A stretch of 62,923 bases of DNA from Leptospira biflexa (GCA_020721875.1 DYLX01000002.1:17050-79972), one strand, 5' to 3'. Shown: positions 1 to 8,854, numbered from the stretch's first letter. Numbers and translations: made by a program. Notes: generated by a model from the sequence alone, not told the origin.

Positions 1-780
1 GGTGCCGATGTTCACAATCATGGCGCCGCGGACCTGGCGGGCGGCAACATAAATAATAGAGGCGCCACAAACCGAGCAGGCGCCACCGCGCACTCGATCT
101 ACCAGATTCGAGGAGCGGGCACGAAGGCCCTCTCCATGCTGCGCCCCGGCACCTCCATCAGCATTATCGGCCCCTTGGGTAATTCATTTCCCGAACCTGC
201 CCAAAACGAAACCGCGCTTGTCGCAGGAGGTGGCATTGGCATCGGCCCTATGCTCTTTCTCGCGGCATGGCTTCGCGCAAAAAAGTTGCCCTACCGATTT
301 GTCGCGGGATTTAGAAGCATGTCAATGGTTCCGCTACGAGCACACGCATGGTTTGCTGATAGCGCGACAACGCTGCCACCTGCCGACGCGGTTGAGCCCC
401 ATGGCGCCACTACGGCGCGGGGCATGGCGCTTATGTGGCGTCAGCTCCTTGAGGGCGCGACTATCGCCACTGACGATGGATCACTTGGCATCAAAGGCAC
501 TGTACTCGATGCTCTTGCACATCTGGATGCGGCTGCTCCGTCTTCGGAGCGTTGGCACCTTTACGGCTGCGGACCTAGCCCAATGCTCGCCGCCCTTGCC
601 CGATTCGCTCCCGCACGGAGAGCCGCCGCGCACTTCTCCGCGGAACAGTGGATGGCCTGCGGAGTCGGCGCCTGCCATGGGTGCGTGATCCCCGCGGCGG
701 CCGGCGGTTACCTCAGAGTCTGCGCGGATGGACCAGTTTTCAGCGCCGAAGCTATCGACTGGGAGATAGCCGCACTATGA
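1..780 (+). CDS. pyrK: Dihydroorotate dehydrogenase electron-transfer subunit PyrK (5' end cut by window)
   Basis: The reading frame is open from base 1, so the N-terminus lies outside the window. PyrK carries FAD and a [2Fe-2S] cluster and passes electrons from PyrD to NAD+ in class 1B dihydroorotate dehydrogenase. Visible are the end of the FAD-binding barrel (IYQIRGAGTKALS then GPLGNSF), a glycine-rich nucleotide-binding turn (GGGIGIGP), the second nucleotide motif YGCGPSPML, and near the C-terminus the cysteine cluster ACGVGACHGC followed by RVCADGPVF, which supplies the iron-sulfur ligands. The first in-frame ATG (136) falls inside the FAD domain and is not the start. The stop overlaps the pyrD start as ATGA, so the two subunits are translationally coupled. 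Confidence 0.93.
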   Translation, partial: GADVHNHGAADLAGGNINNRGATNRAGATAHSIYQIRGAGTKALSMLRPGTSISIIGPLGNSFPEPAQNETALVAGGGIGIGPMLFLAAWLRAKKLPYRFVAGFRSMSMVPLRAHAWFADSATTLPPADAVEPHGATTARGMALMWRQLLEGATIATDDGSLGIKGTVLDALAHLDAAAPSSERWHLYGCGPSPMLAALARFAPARRAAAHFSAEQWMACGVGACHGCVIPAAAGGYLRVCADGPVFSAEAIDWEIAAL

Positions 781-1745
781 ATTCACACCCTACACTCGAA
801 CCGCAGAAGATGGATCAATCTGACAAACCCGACCTCTCCGTAAAGATCGGTGCGCTTACCTTGCGTAACCCTGTCGGCGTCGCGTCGGGCACTTTCGGCT
901 ACGGTGAGGAGTACGACGAACTCGTCCACATCGATGGGCTCGGCGCGCTCTACACGAAAGCTGTCACCCTCGAGCCGCGCCAGGGAAATCCACCACCACG
1001 ACTCGTCGAGACACCGATGGGACTCATCAACTCGATCGGCCTCGCGAATCCCGGCGTTGAACGCTTTGTCGAGGAAAAACTTCCCTCGCTCGCCCGAAGA
1101 CGTTGTGCGGTCATCGTGAATGTAGCAGGTTCAACCGAAGACGACTATGCCGCGGTAATCGACTATATTGAAGCGCATCTTGGAGCCGGACGCGGAGTCG
1201 ACGGTTACGAGATCAATGTGTCGTGCCCAAATGTGCACCGGGGAGGCATGTCCTTCGGCATCGATCCCGCCCTCATCGAACGCCTCACACGATCGCTTAG
1301 GGCGCGGACGATGCGCCCCCTCATCGTCAAATTGAGCCCCAATGTCACCGACATCACTGAAATCGCCCGCGCCGCCGAGGCAGGCGGCGCCGATGCCCTC
1401 TCCTGCATCAACACCGTTGTGGGCATGGTGATCGACACCGAGAGGATACGTCCCGCCATCGCGCGAGGCACCGGCGGCCTCTCCGGTCCCGCGATTCGTC
1501 CCATCGGCGTCGCGGCAACCTACAAGGTGAGCCGCTCGGTAAGCATCCCCGTTATTGGGCTCGGGGGTATCACAAGCGCAGACGACGCGCTGCAGTATTT
1601 ACTCGCCGGCGCACAAGCTGTGCAGATCGGAACCGCGCTATTTTCAGACCCTGGCGTTCCTCTGCGGGTTCTGGAGGGCATCGAGGCATGGATGCAGCGC
1701 CACAAGGTGAAAAAAGTGTCTGAAATTATGCACATGATGAAGTGA
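777..1745 (+). CDS. pyrD: Dihydroorotate dehydrogenase, class 1B catalytic subunit
   Basis: 322 residues from the ATG that overlaps the pyrK stop (ATGA). It oxidises dihydroorotate to orotate with FMN, the fourth step of UMP synthesis, in the cytosol. Family motifs: VASGTFGYGEEY and INSIGLANPG near the N-terminus, NVSCPNV with the active-site cysteine typical of class 1 enzymes, VKLSPNV, and the phosphate-binding C-terminus IGLGGITSADDALQYLLAGA followed by VQIGTAL. Pairing with pyrK identifies the NAD-linked class 1B form. A longer frame opening upstream inside pyrK is ignored because the family begins around DLSVKIGALTLRNP. No other pyr gene lies in the window. Confidence 0.95.
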   Translation: MNSHPTLEPQKMDQSDKPDLSVKIGALTLRNPVGVASGTFGYGEEYDELVHIDGLGALYTKAVTLEPRQGNPPPRLVETPMGLINSIGLANPGVERFVEEKLPSLARRRCAVIVNVAGSTEDDYAAVIDYIEAHLGAGRGVDGYEINVSCPNVHRGGMSFGIDPALIERLTRSLRARTMRPLIVKLSPNVTDITEIARAAEAGGADALSCINTVVGMVIDTERIRPAIARGTGGLSGPAIRPIGVAATYKVSRSVSIPVIGLGGITSADDALQYLLAGAQAVQIGTALFSDPGVPLRVLEGIEAWMQRHKVKKVSEIMHMMK

Positions 1746-1819
1746 AAGCGGGTGCTCGCGCGCCTTGTTGCGAGGCAAGAGCCTGGCGACCGGCGTGTTT
1801 CAGACATACCCGGGGAAAT

Positions 1820-1885
1820 TTTCAAGGTAATTTAACGGCTTTTTAACCGTGCGCTCACACTGAGCTTATCCTGATCGAGTATCAT
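1820..1885 (+). promoter_or_regulatory. Candidate Pho box and -10 element of the pstB-phoU-phoBR unit
   Basis: Seven-base elements repeat every 11 bases: TTTCAAG (1820), TTTAACG (1831), TTTAACC (1842), GCTCACA (1853), GCTTATC (1864), each followed by 4 bases. The 7+4 phasing is that of PhoB/PhoP tandem sites. Nine bases after the last element is TATCAT (1880-1885), a possible -10, with no -35 consensus, as expected for an activated promoter. The PhoB-type regulator is encoded in the same unit, so autoregulation is likely. The match is by eye and the last two elements are weak. Confidence 0.5.
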
Positions 1886-1896
1886 TGAGATGTAGT

Positions 1897-2670
1897 ATGG
1901 CGCAAGCTTTAAAAGAACCAGGCTCAATCATTCAGACGAAGAATCTCTCGATCATCTATGGCGATGGTCACCAGGGTATCAAAAATGTCTCTATCGAGTT
2001 TGCGGAGCGCAAAGTCACCGCGATCATAGGCCCCTCGGGCTGTGGCAAGAGCACCCTTCTTCGCGCACTCAACCGGATGAATGAGCTCATTCCCGGCACG
2101 CGTACCACTGGCGAGGTGCGCTACCGCGACCGCGACATCTACGACCCTTCGGTCGACCCGGCCGTGATCCGGCGACACATCGGCATGGTCTTCCAAAAAC
2201 CCAATCCTTTTCCGAAAAGCGTCTACCAAAATATTGCCTGGGCGGCCAACGCCCACGGATACTCAGGCGACATGGATGAGCTCGTCGAGCACAGCCTTAT
2301 AAAGGCTGCGCTCTGGGACGAAGTTAAAGACAAGCTCAAGAAGAACGCGCTCGCTCTGTCGGGCGGCCAGCAGCAGCGCCTTTGCATCGCGCGGGCGATC
2401 GCACTCCAGCCCGATGTCATCCTGATGGATGAACCCACGAGCGCCCTCGATCCCATCGCCTCCTCCTACATCGAGGATTTGATTTCAGAATTGAGGAACG
2501 ACTATACTATCATTATAGTGACACACAACATGCAGCAGGCCGGTCGCGTTTCGGACACCACCGCCTTCATGCTGATGGGAGACCTCGTTGAGGTTGGACC
2601 GACTAAAAAAATCTTCGTCGCTCCCGAAGACGAACGAACCGAACGCTATCTCACGGGCCGTTTCGGCTGA
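1897..2670 (+). CDS. pstB: Phosphate ABC transporter ATP-binding protein PstB
   Basis: 257 residues from ATG 1897; a TTG at 1885 would add four residues, but the sequence before the ATG (GAGA, 6-nt spacing) and family length favour the ATG. PstB powers the PstCA phosphate channel at the inner membrane. Walker [10 protein letters not shown] lies near residue 45; the PstB-specific stretch [18 protein letters not shown], the ABC signature [16 protein letters not shown], Walker [14 protein letters not shown] and the switch histidine in VTHNMQQA are present. The permease and binding-protein genes (pstSCA) are not adjacent here, so they must sit elsewhere. It is first in the unit pstB-phoU-regulator-kinase downstream of the Pho box candidate. 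Confidence 0.95.
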   Translation: MAQALKEPGSIIQTKNLSIIYGDGHQGIKNVSIEFAERKVTAIIGPSGCGKSTLLRALNRMNELIPGTRTTGEVRYRDRDIYDPSVDPAVIRRHIGMVFQKPNPFPKSVYQNIAWAANAHGYSGDMDELVEHSLIKAALWDEVKDKLKKNALALSGGQQQRLCIARAIALQPDVILMDEPTSALDPIASSYIEDLISELRNDYTIIIVTHNMQQAGRVSDTTAFMLMGDLVEVGPTKKIFVAPEDERTERYLTGRFG

Positions 2671-2690
2671 TCGAACCATGGAGGAACCTC

Positions 2691-3347
2691 ATGCCGCGTG
2701 AAGCATTCGAGCGCGCGATTCTCGAGATAGACGCAAAAATCAGCGCGATGGGCGCGGCAGCGTCCGATTCCCTGCTTAAAGCGATGCGCGCTTTCCGCGA
2801 ACGCGATACCGAGGCAGCGAAGAGGGTCAAGAAGGCCGATGGTGCCATCGACTTCCAGCAGCTCGAGATCGACGACCTCGTCGCCACAACGATGGCGACT
2901 CAACAGCCAGTGGCCAAAGATCTACGTCTGCTGCTATGCGCTATTCAGATGGCCTCCGATCTCGAGCGCAGCGCCGACTATGCTGCGCACCTCGCCAAGG
3001 CGACCAAGTTCTTTGCTCAGGAACCTCAGTGGCGCCAGACGGAGATACTCGAGAGGATGACTGAAATCGGGGCAGCAATGATCTCCGGTACAATCGAGTC
3101 CTTCATTCAGAGAGACGCGACGCGGGCTCGGCAGATTTCTCTCATGGATGACGAAATCGATCACCTCCACAAGGGCCTCATCAAGGAGATGGTGACCTTG
3201 CTCTCCTCGAGGCCAGATGACGCGGATAAAGTCACAAAGTTCATTCAGGTTTCGGGTTACCTCGAGCGCCTCGGCGACCATATGACAAACGCATGCGAAT
3301 CGATTCTGTATATGGTGGAGGGTATTCACGCCGAGCTGAATGCGTGA
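2691..3347 (+). CDS. phoU: Phosphate signalling protein PhoU
   Basis: 218 residues, the usual PhoU length. PhoU connects the Pst transporter with the PhoR-type kinase and keeps the Pho regulon off when phosphate is plentiful. Two copies of the PhoU helical bundle are visible, each with the metal-binding E-x-x-x-D signature: DLERSADYAAHLAK in the first half and YLERLGDHMTNACESI in the second. GGAGG at 2681-2685 places the start at 2691. It lies 20 bases after pstB and its 3' end abuts or overlaps the regulator gene, so it is in the same operon. Confidence 0.94.
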   Translation: MPREAFERAILEIDAKISAMGAAASDSLLKAMRAFRERDTEAAKRVKKADGAIDFQQLEIDDLVATTMATQQPVAKDLRLLLCAIQMASDLERSADYAAHLAKATKFFAQEPQWRQTEILERMTEIGAAMISGTIESFIQRDATRARQISLMDDEIDHLHKGLIKEMVTLLSSRPDDADKVTKFIQVSGYLERLGDHMTNACESILYMVEGIHAELNA

Positions 3348-3354
3348 GACTGCC

Positions 3355-4044
3355 ATGGAAAGCATTCTGATTGTGGAAGATGACCGAGATATCGCACTGA
3401 TGATCTCGACGAGCCTCGGCAAGGCAGGATACCACACTGTCTGGCAATCCGACGCAGAGCGCGCCCTCTCCTTTCTCAAAAATGGAACCGTTGCTGCGAT
3501 TCTTCTCGATCTTATGCTGCCCGGAATGGATGGATTCGCCTTTATTCGAAAGTTGAAAAAAGACAGTGCACTCTCCTCAATCCCCATCCTCATCACTTCC
3601 GCGAAGGATGACGATAGCGATGTGGTTGCGGGCCTCGAGCTCGGTGCGGAAGACTATGTGGTAAAGCCATTCAGTCTGAAAGTTCTCGAGGCTCGGCTCC
3701 GCGCGGTGCTGAGGCGGCATGAGGGTACTACTGAATTCGAGGCATCCGACCGCCGCGTGCATTGCGCTGGCATCACCCTCGACAGCGCCCGCCACGAGGT
3801 GCGGAGCGACCAGCGCTCGATCGACCTCTCGGCGACGGAATTCTCGATATTGGAGCTTCTCATAAAGAATCCAGGACGCGTCTTTCCACGCGAGCGGCTC
3901 ATCGCGGAGATTCGCGGAGGCGATGTGGCAGTCACCGAGCGCTCAATCGATGTACACATTCTCGCAATTAGGCGCAAGCTTGGCGAAAGAGGGGCGCTCA
4001 TCGAGACGGTGCGAGGCGTAGGGTATCGGTTCAAAGATCAATGA
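3355..4044 (+). CDS. PhoB-type response regulator (OmpR/PhoB family)
   Basis: 229 residues from ATG 3355. An in-frame ATG at 3340, inside the phoU end, would add five residues, but the family normally opens only a few residues before ILIVEDD, as here. The receiver domain (1-120) has the acidic pair in VEDD, phospho-acceptor Asp52 (LLDLMLPG), the Ser/Thr switch in LITSAKDD and Lys104 (VVKPF). The C-terminal winged helix (135-229) has LSATEFSILELLIKNPGRVF and VDVHILAIRRKLG-like residues ending VRGVGYRF, typical of PhoB/OmpR DNA binding. Position after pstB-phoU and before a PhoR-like kinase makes phosphate control its likely job. The stop overlaps the kinase start (ATGA). Confidence 0.9.
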   Translation: MESILIVEDDRDIALMISTSLGKAGYHTVWQSDAERALSFLKNGTVAAILLDLMLPGMDGFAFIRKLKKDSALSSIPILITSAKDDDSDVVAGLELGAEDYVVKPFSLKVLEARLRAVLRRHEGTTEFEASDRRVHCAGITLDSARHEVRSDQRSIDLSATEFSILELLIKNPGRVFPRERLIAEIRGGDVAVTERSIDVHILAIRRKLGERGALIETVRGVGYRFKDQ

Positions 4045-5411
4045 AGCGGGTCACCAATGGTTTGAAACATGAACTACGCGCACTCGCGGTTGGTGGTGTC
4101 TCTCTGGCCGCGGTTGCGGCGCTGTCGTTCATCCTTGCAGCTCGCAGCGCGATCCTCGCCCTCTGGATCGAGACGATTCTCAGTGTGATCATCTGTGCCG
4201 TACTCGCGCTGCGTCTGAGCGCGGTGCACCGTGAGGTGACCACCACCCTCAACCTTCGGCTTAAAAACCTTAACGAAGAGCTTCAAATTCAGAACCGTCA
4301 CATTTCAGAGCTCAGTGAGCGCCTTCAATCGATTTTCGACGCCACCGATGAAGCGATCATCGCGCTGCATTTGCCTCAGGAGCTCATTGCCGCAAACAGC
4401 GCCGCGTACCGGCTCTTCGGCGTTTCACCCAACAAGAGCCAGCCGCTCTCCTCGTTTTTCTTCCGCGCGCCCGAACTACGAACGCTCATCGAGCGCTGTC
4501 GTAATGAGGGAAGCGCCGAACTCGAACAGTTCACCGTGATTCAGGATAAAAGCGAGTCAATTCTCACGGCGAGGGCACGACAATTCGCCATCGGAAAATC
4601 CAAAGGTGTCGTCATTGCGATCAGCGATATCACGTCGCTTCGAAAGATGGAGAGCGTAAAGAAAAATTTTGTCGCCAATGTCTCGCACGAGCTGCGTACA
4701 CCGGTTCAGATTGTGAAGGGATACGCTGAGATGCTCTCAAGCGCCGACATCGAAGAGGAGCAGCGCGCCTGGGCACAGGCGATCGAGCATCAGGCTGTCC
4801 GTATGGAGCGGATTGTCGCCGATCTCCTCATGCTCGCAAAGCTCGAGCATGATCCAGAATCGTGGATTGTACGCGAGCGCTTCAGTCTCACGGCGGTGTT
4901 GCAGGAGGCTGCCAAGACAGTGCGTCTACGATACCCAGCCTCGGGCGCTCTTGAAATTTCCTGCCCCGAGGACCTCGAGGTTGACGCGAACGCGGGCCTC
5001 ATCGAACAGGCGGTGTTCAATCTCATGGCAAACGCTGTGCAGCACTCGGGCTCTCGGGAGAAAATAACCGTCGAGGCCACCGAAGAGCAGGGCCAGGTTG
5101 TGGTGCGCGTGCGCGATTTTGGCGCGGGGATCGCACCAAAAGATCTCGCGCACATCTTCGAGCGATTCTACAGGGCGGATAAGTCTCGAAGCAGCGCGGA
5201 GGTCGACCATGCGTCCGGTGTGCCGCCGAGCGGCGGTTCGGGCCTCGGCCTCGCCATTGTAAAGCATATCGCGGTGGCGCATGGCGGGTCGGTTCGCGCC
5301 GAGAGCTGGGCAAATGAGGGCTCACTCTTCGAATTCAGAATTCCACGGTTTAGAGAAGGCGGAGGTGGCGAAGATCATCGAGAAGACGCGCCCTCTCGGC
5401 CGAGAGCATGA
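4041..5411 (+). CDS. PhoR-type membrane sensor histidine kinase
   Basis: 456 residues, starting at the ATG that overlaps the regulator stop. Two hydrophobic segments near residues 15-35 and 38-58 with a very short loop anchor it, so it has almost no periplasmic domain, as in PhoR. A PAS domain follows (about 90-190), then the dimerisation/phospho-acceptor helix with His216 in NVSHELRTPVQIVKGYAEML, and the ATPase domain with the N box (NAVQHSG), G1 (RDFGAGI), F box (IFERFYR) and G2 (GSGLGLAIVKHI). The last 62 bases overlap tail-to-tail with the DUF4416 gene on the other strand. Its partner is the upstream response regulator and its input probably comes through PhoU. Confidence 0.9.
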   Translation: MKRVTNGLKHELRALAVGGVSLAAVAALSFILAARSAILALWIETILSVIICAVLALRLSAVHREVTTTLNLRLKNLNEELQIQNRHISELSERLQSIFDATDEAIIALHLPQELIAANSAAYRLFGVSPNKSQPLSSFFFRAPELRTLIERCRNEGSAELEQFTVIQDKSESILTARARQFAIGKSKGVVIAISDITSLRKMESVKKNFVANVSHELRTPVQIVKGYAEMLSSADIEEEQRAWAQAIEHQAVRMERIVADLLMLAKLEHDPESWIVRERFSLTAVLQEAAKTVRLRYPASGALEISCPEDLEVDANAGLIEQAVFNLMANAVQHSGSREKITVEATEEQGQVVVRVRDFGAGIAPKDLAHIFERFYRADKSRSSAEVDHASGVPPSGGSGLGLAIVKHIAVAHGGSVRAESWANEGSLFEFRIPRFREGGGGEDHREDAPSRPRA

Positions 5412-5886
5412 GCCTCACCGGTTCCGAAGCCCAGTCCGGGTAAGTCCATGGAAGCGCCTTAAACACACCATGTTCGTAAATCAGCGTGAGCTCCCCATAA
5501 ATGCCGTCGGCGAGCGGCAGTCGGTGCGAGCGATCTTTGGTGGTGGCAAGACAGAAGCGCGCGGTTCCGAGCATGCCGGGGTCGAGGTTGACCCTGCGTT
5601 TGCCTTCCAAGGCGAGCCTCTGCTCGAGACTGTTGGTTTCGTGCTTTATCGCCGCGAGCGCTGAGGGGTCGATGAGTTCCTCGAAAACCCAGTATGAGCG
5701 CATAATTTTATCGCCCATCTCAGGGCAGTAGTAGTCGGTCCAATGAAACTCTTCACGTTCAGATTTAAAGCAGAGAGCTCCGAATCGCGTACACAGCGCA
5801 TCGTGTGCTGCCTGTTCTACCGCGTCCTCGGATGAGAGGACGCCCACAACGAGCCGCTCCGGCATGAACGTTTTTTCAATGCCCAT
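5350..5886 (-). CDS. DUF4416 family protein
   Basis: 178 residues of a family of unknown function that I recognise from spirochaetes and delta-proteobacteria. The start at 5886 is set by GGAAGG eight bases upstream; a GTG at 5904 would extend it by six residues. Conserved-looking blocks are ERLVVGVLSSED, FHWTDYYCPEMGD, RSYWVFEELIDPSALAAIKHETN, RRVNLDPGMLGTARFCLATTKD and YGELTLIYE. There is no signal peptide or membrane segment, so it is cytosolic. It is transcribed away from the neighbouring binding-protein gene (35-42 bases between starts) and its 3' end runs 62 bases into the kinase gene on the opposite strand. No function can be assigned. Confidence 0.85.
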   Translation of the reverse strand: MGIEKTFMPERLVVGVLSSEDAVEQAAHDALCTRFGALCFKSEREEFHWTDYYCPEMGDKIMRSYWVFEELIDPSALAAIKHETNSLEQRLALEGKRRVNLDPGMLGTARFCLATTKDRSHRLPLADGIYGELTLIYEHGVFKALPWTYPDWASEPVRLMLSAERARLLDDLRHLRLL

Positions 5887-5891
5887 ATTGA

Positions 5892-5920
5892 TTGCCTTCC
5901 GCACTATTTTATCGCATACT
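5892..5920 (+). promoter_or_regulatory. Promoter placing the binding-protein mRNA start at or near its ATG
   Basis: TTGCCT (5892-5897), exactly 17 bases, CATACT (5915-5920), then ATG at 5928 only 7 bases later. No Shine-Dalgarno sequence precedes the ATG. The layout fits a leaderless mRNA (see findings). Each box matches the sigma-70 consensus at four of six positions, so the promoter is plausible but weak on its own. Confidence 0.4.
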
Positions 5921-5927
5921 TATGTAC

Positions 5928-7592
5928 ATGAACTCAAGGCACATTTTAGCCGCGATCGCCGCGGTATTCCTGCTCTCGCCGCTGGTGGTACAGGCCCAAA
6001 GTCAAACACAAGATCAAACGCAGAACCAGAATCATTCTGAGGAAACGGAATTCGTCAGCGTGTTCGGCGCGCAGTTGCCTCAACTCGATCCTCAGCGGGC
6101 GATCTTCTCGAACGAGGCGCAGATTCAAACCGCACTCTACGAGGGCCTCTTTAGTTACGATCCACAGTCGCTCGACCCCGTGCGCGCCCTGGCTCAGTCA
6201 TGGGAGCGCTCCACCGATAAAAAGCTCTACCGTTTCACAATTCGCGAAAACGCGCGCTGGTCGGACGGCAGCCCTATTACCGCCGATGATTTTGTCGGTT
6301 CATGGTTCAGAATGCTCGATCTTAACGCAGAGTACGCCACCTTCTTCGACATCATTGTGGGGGCAAAGACCTACCGCGAGGCAAGCCCCGGCGAGAGGCA
6401 CAGAGAGCATGTGGGCATAAGGGCGATCGATGCACGCACACTCGAAGTAACGCTGGTACGGCCCGTGGCTTACTTCACGCGACTGCTCTGCCACCAGTCC
6501 TTTGCGCTCGTACACCCCTCACTCTTCGATGTGCAAGACTGGAGATCTGCTATCCCCTACCCCGTCAACGGCCCCTATAAGCCAATCTCGATGTCCGATA
6601 CCGAGCTCGTACTTGAAAAGAACGATCAGTACTGGGACGCTGTAAATGTACATATTCCAAAGCTGCGTATGGTCTTTACCGACGACGACGCGAAGGCCAC
6701 TTCCCTTTTCAACACTGGCTATGCCCACTGGCTTGATGGGCCGGGCAACTTCGATCAGATTCTGCTCCAGACCGCAATTCAATATTTCCCGATCTACTCA
6801 ACCCACTACTGGTTCTTTAACTGCCGCACCACGCCCTGGAGTGATCAGCGCCTTCGGCGAGCCCTTGCGCTCCTCCTTCCATGGGAAAGCATACGATCCA
6901 GCGATCTCTATAGGCTGCCCGCGACAACGCTCGTCCTCCCCCTCCCGGGCTACTCCAAGACTAAGGGCATTGAGGCGCCGAATCGCGACGAGGCGTTAAA
7001 GCTGCTCGCTGATGCCGGCTTTCCGAACGGTGCGGGGCTGCCCGAAGTCACGATAGCTTATGCAGACTATGCGACGCCGCGCGCAATTGCGACCGCCTTC
7101 AAGGCTGCATGGGAAAAGGAGATTGGTATCAAGGTCACCTTGAAGCCTATGGCGCCTGCCTCCTACTACGAGACTATCGGCAAACGCTCCGCCGCAAGTT
7201 CCTTCACTCTAGCCCACGAGACATGGATTGGCGACTTCGCCGATCCTGAGGCCTTCCTCCAGATGTGGACCACGGGTGCGCCTCTCAATATCGCCGGCTA
7301 CAAAGACCAAACATTCATGAATTACATGGAGCAATCGTACACCGCAGGCGACAACACGCGCATGCAGCTCCTCGCGAAGGCGGAGACTGAGCTCCTGCAG
7401 AGCGGCGCCTGCCTCCCTATCTACCATAACTTCGCAGCATCCGTGGTGGACACCGACTACATTGAGGGCTGGTACCAGAACGCGCTCGACATTCACCCTT
7501 ACAAGTACTTCGCCTTCGGCACCCCGAGCGTTAATCCGAATGTCGTCCGCGCGGACCACATGCAACCCTTGCTCGCAGCGCTCAACAAATAA
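5928..7592 (+). CDS. Oligopeptide/dipeptide ABC transporter substrate-binding protein (orphan)
   Basis: 554 residues from ATG 5928 (MNSRHILAAIAAVFLL), chosen because it gives a clean Sec signal peptide ending near VVQAQ; ATG 5922 is an alternative. It is a family 5 extracellular solute-binding protein (OppA/DppA type): LPQLDPQRAIFSNEAQIQTALYEGL, the FTIRENARWSDGSPITADDFV block around residue 100 and the LAKAETELLQ...LPIYH region near the end are characteristic. It would capture peptides in the periplasm. There is no lipobox cysteine. No permease or ATPase gene is next to it, so it probably feeds a transporter encoded elsewhere, perhaps the Opp system at 38187-44829. The downstream kinase-like gene is 20 bases away and may be co-transcribed. 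Confidence 0.88.
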   Translation: MNSRHILAAIAAVFLLSPLVVQAQSQTQDQTQNQNHSEETEFVSVFGAQLPQLDPQRAIFSNEAQIQTALYEGLFSYDPQSLDPVRALAQSWERSTDKKLYRFTIRENARWSDGSPITADDFVGSWFRMLDLNAEYATFFDIIVGAKTYREASPGERHREHVGIRAIDARTLEVTLVRPVAYFTRLLCHQSFALVHPSLFDVQDWRSAIPYPVNGPYKPISMSDTELVLEKNDQYWDAVNVHIPKLRMVFTDDDAKATSLFNTGYAHWLDGPGNFDQILLQTAIQYFPIYSTHYWFFNCRTTPWSDQRLRRALALLLPWESIRSSDLYRLPATTLVLPLPGYSKTKGIEAPNRDEALKLLADAGFPNGAGLPEVTIAYADYATPRAIATAFKAAWEKEIGIKVTLKPMAPASYYETIGKRSAASSFTLAHETWIGDFADPEAFLQMWTTGAPLNIAGYKDQTFMNYMEQSYTAGDNTRMQLLAKAETELLQSGACLPIYHNFAASVVDTDYIEGWYQNALDIHPYKYFAFGTPSVNPNVVRADHMQPLLAALNK

Positions 7593-7612
7593 AGAGAAGG
7601 GAAAAGGCCAGC

Positions 7613-8728
7613 ATGCAGCACAACGATGAAACAAGCGAATTTTTAAAGAGCCTGGGTTTTCCACAGCTCAACATCCACTCGATGGCCAAACACCATGATT
7701 TTGTCTCGTCGGGCAAGCGCATTCTCGTTATTGGACCTATGGGCTCGGGAAAGACTGAGTTCTCCGCGCGCGTGTGGCGCGACAGCCGCATCGCACTTAA
7801 AAAAAAGGGGGCCGCTGCAAAACTAACAAGCTCAGGCACTGTCGACCGAAGGGATGTGTTTGTCGTTCGTTCTGCCCTCGATAAGAGCCGCTTCCCCGAC
7901 TACCCCGACGACGCCCTTGCCTACCGGGGCGGCTATGAGCGTTGCGGCAACCGCATAGGCAGCGCCAAGGACTCTTTCGAACTCGAGATGCTCATCGCGG
8001 AGAATTCTGAGGTGGGAACCTGGGTGATCGACGAGGCAGCCTTCTTCGATGAGCGCATTGCCTACCTCATGAAAGACGAGGCCGAATCGCGCGGACTCTG
8101 CTTTATCTACCCCACTCTCGTGCTCAATTTCCGTCGAGAAATATTCAATCAGACCGCACGCCTTCTTCTCGAAACCGCAACAGACATCATCCCACTCACC
8201 GCCTACTGCGAGCACGATGAATGCCTCAAGGACTCACTCTATACCTACCGCTACTATTCCGTGGACGGCCGCGAGTGCCCCGCGCTCTACTTCGACCCCC
8301 TCATCATCATCGGGGGCGACAGGGCGAAGCACGACGGTCGTGAACCGAACTATTGCACGCGCTGTGACGAACACCACTATCTGCCGGGCAAAGAGTACAC
8401 CTTCTTTACGCTCAAGCCCTTTGGCGAGCTCGCCGCGCGCGGTAACATCGCGCCCCTTCTCGCAGAGCTTGGCGCGCTGCAGGGGAATATTGAGGAGTCG
8501 AGGCTGTTTTTATCGATCGAAGGTCGCTCGGGAACGGGCGAGGAGCATGAGATGCACCTCAACGCGCTCAGGGTGCCGTTTATCGCGGAGCGCGCCCTCG
8601 TATATCTCTATGCCGAGCAGAATCTCCTCTCGGAGGAACAGATGCGACTCTTTATCCGCGAATTAAATCTCGACAGGGAGTATCTGTGCGAACGTTTGGC
8701 TGACAACAGGCGGCCTCTTGCGCTCTAG
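7613..8728 (+). CDS. Thymidine-kinase-like P-loop protein, long form
   Basis: 371 residues; AGAAGGG sits nine bases before the start. The N-terminal part resembles type II thymidine kinases: Walker A GPMGSGKTEF at residues 41-50, a Walker-B/lid motif DEAAFF near 140 (DEAQFF in true Tdk), and a cysteine-containing segment further on (YCEHDEC, then YCTRCDEHH after GGDRAKHDGREPN), matching the zinc-binding and substrate region of Tdk. Bacterial Tdk is about 190-200 residues; here about 100 extra residues follow the last motif and the segment between Walker A and B is also enlarged. Thymidine salvage is the natural guess, but the changed lid and extra domain leave the substrate open. Confidence 0.7.
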   Translation: MQHNDETSEFLKSLGFPQLNIHSMAKHHDFVSSGKRILVIGPMGSGKTEFSARVWRDSRIALKKKGAAAKLTSSGTVDRRDVFVVRSALDKSRFPDYPDDALAYRGGYERCGNRIGSAKDSFELEMLIAENSEVGTWVIDEAAFFDERIAYLMKDEAESRGLCFIYPTLVLNFRREIFNQTARLLLETATDIIPLTAYCEHDECLKDSLYTYRYYSVDGRECPALYFDPLIIIGGDRAKHDGREPNYCTRCDEHHYLPGKEYTFFTLKPFGELAARGNIAPLLAELGALQGNIEESRLFLSIEGRSGTGEEHEMHLNALRVPFIAERALVYLYAEQNLLSEEQMRLFIRELNLDREYLCERLADNRRPLAL

Positions 8729-8854
8729 TGTTGTTCAGTCGGTGGCGCCACGCAGCGCGCTTGAGCCTTGGGTCCGATTCGTAATGGCGTATATTCGTAG
8801 TGGCAGCGTGAGCGGGCACCTGTGTTTGGACAATGCATTTGTGGCGAGCCTATT

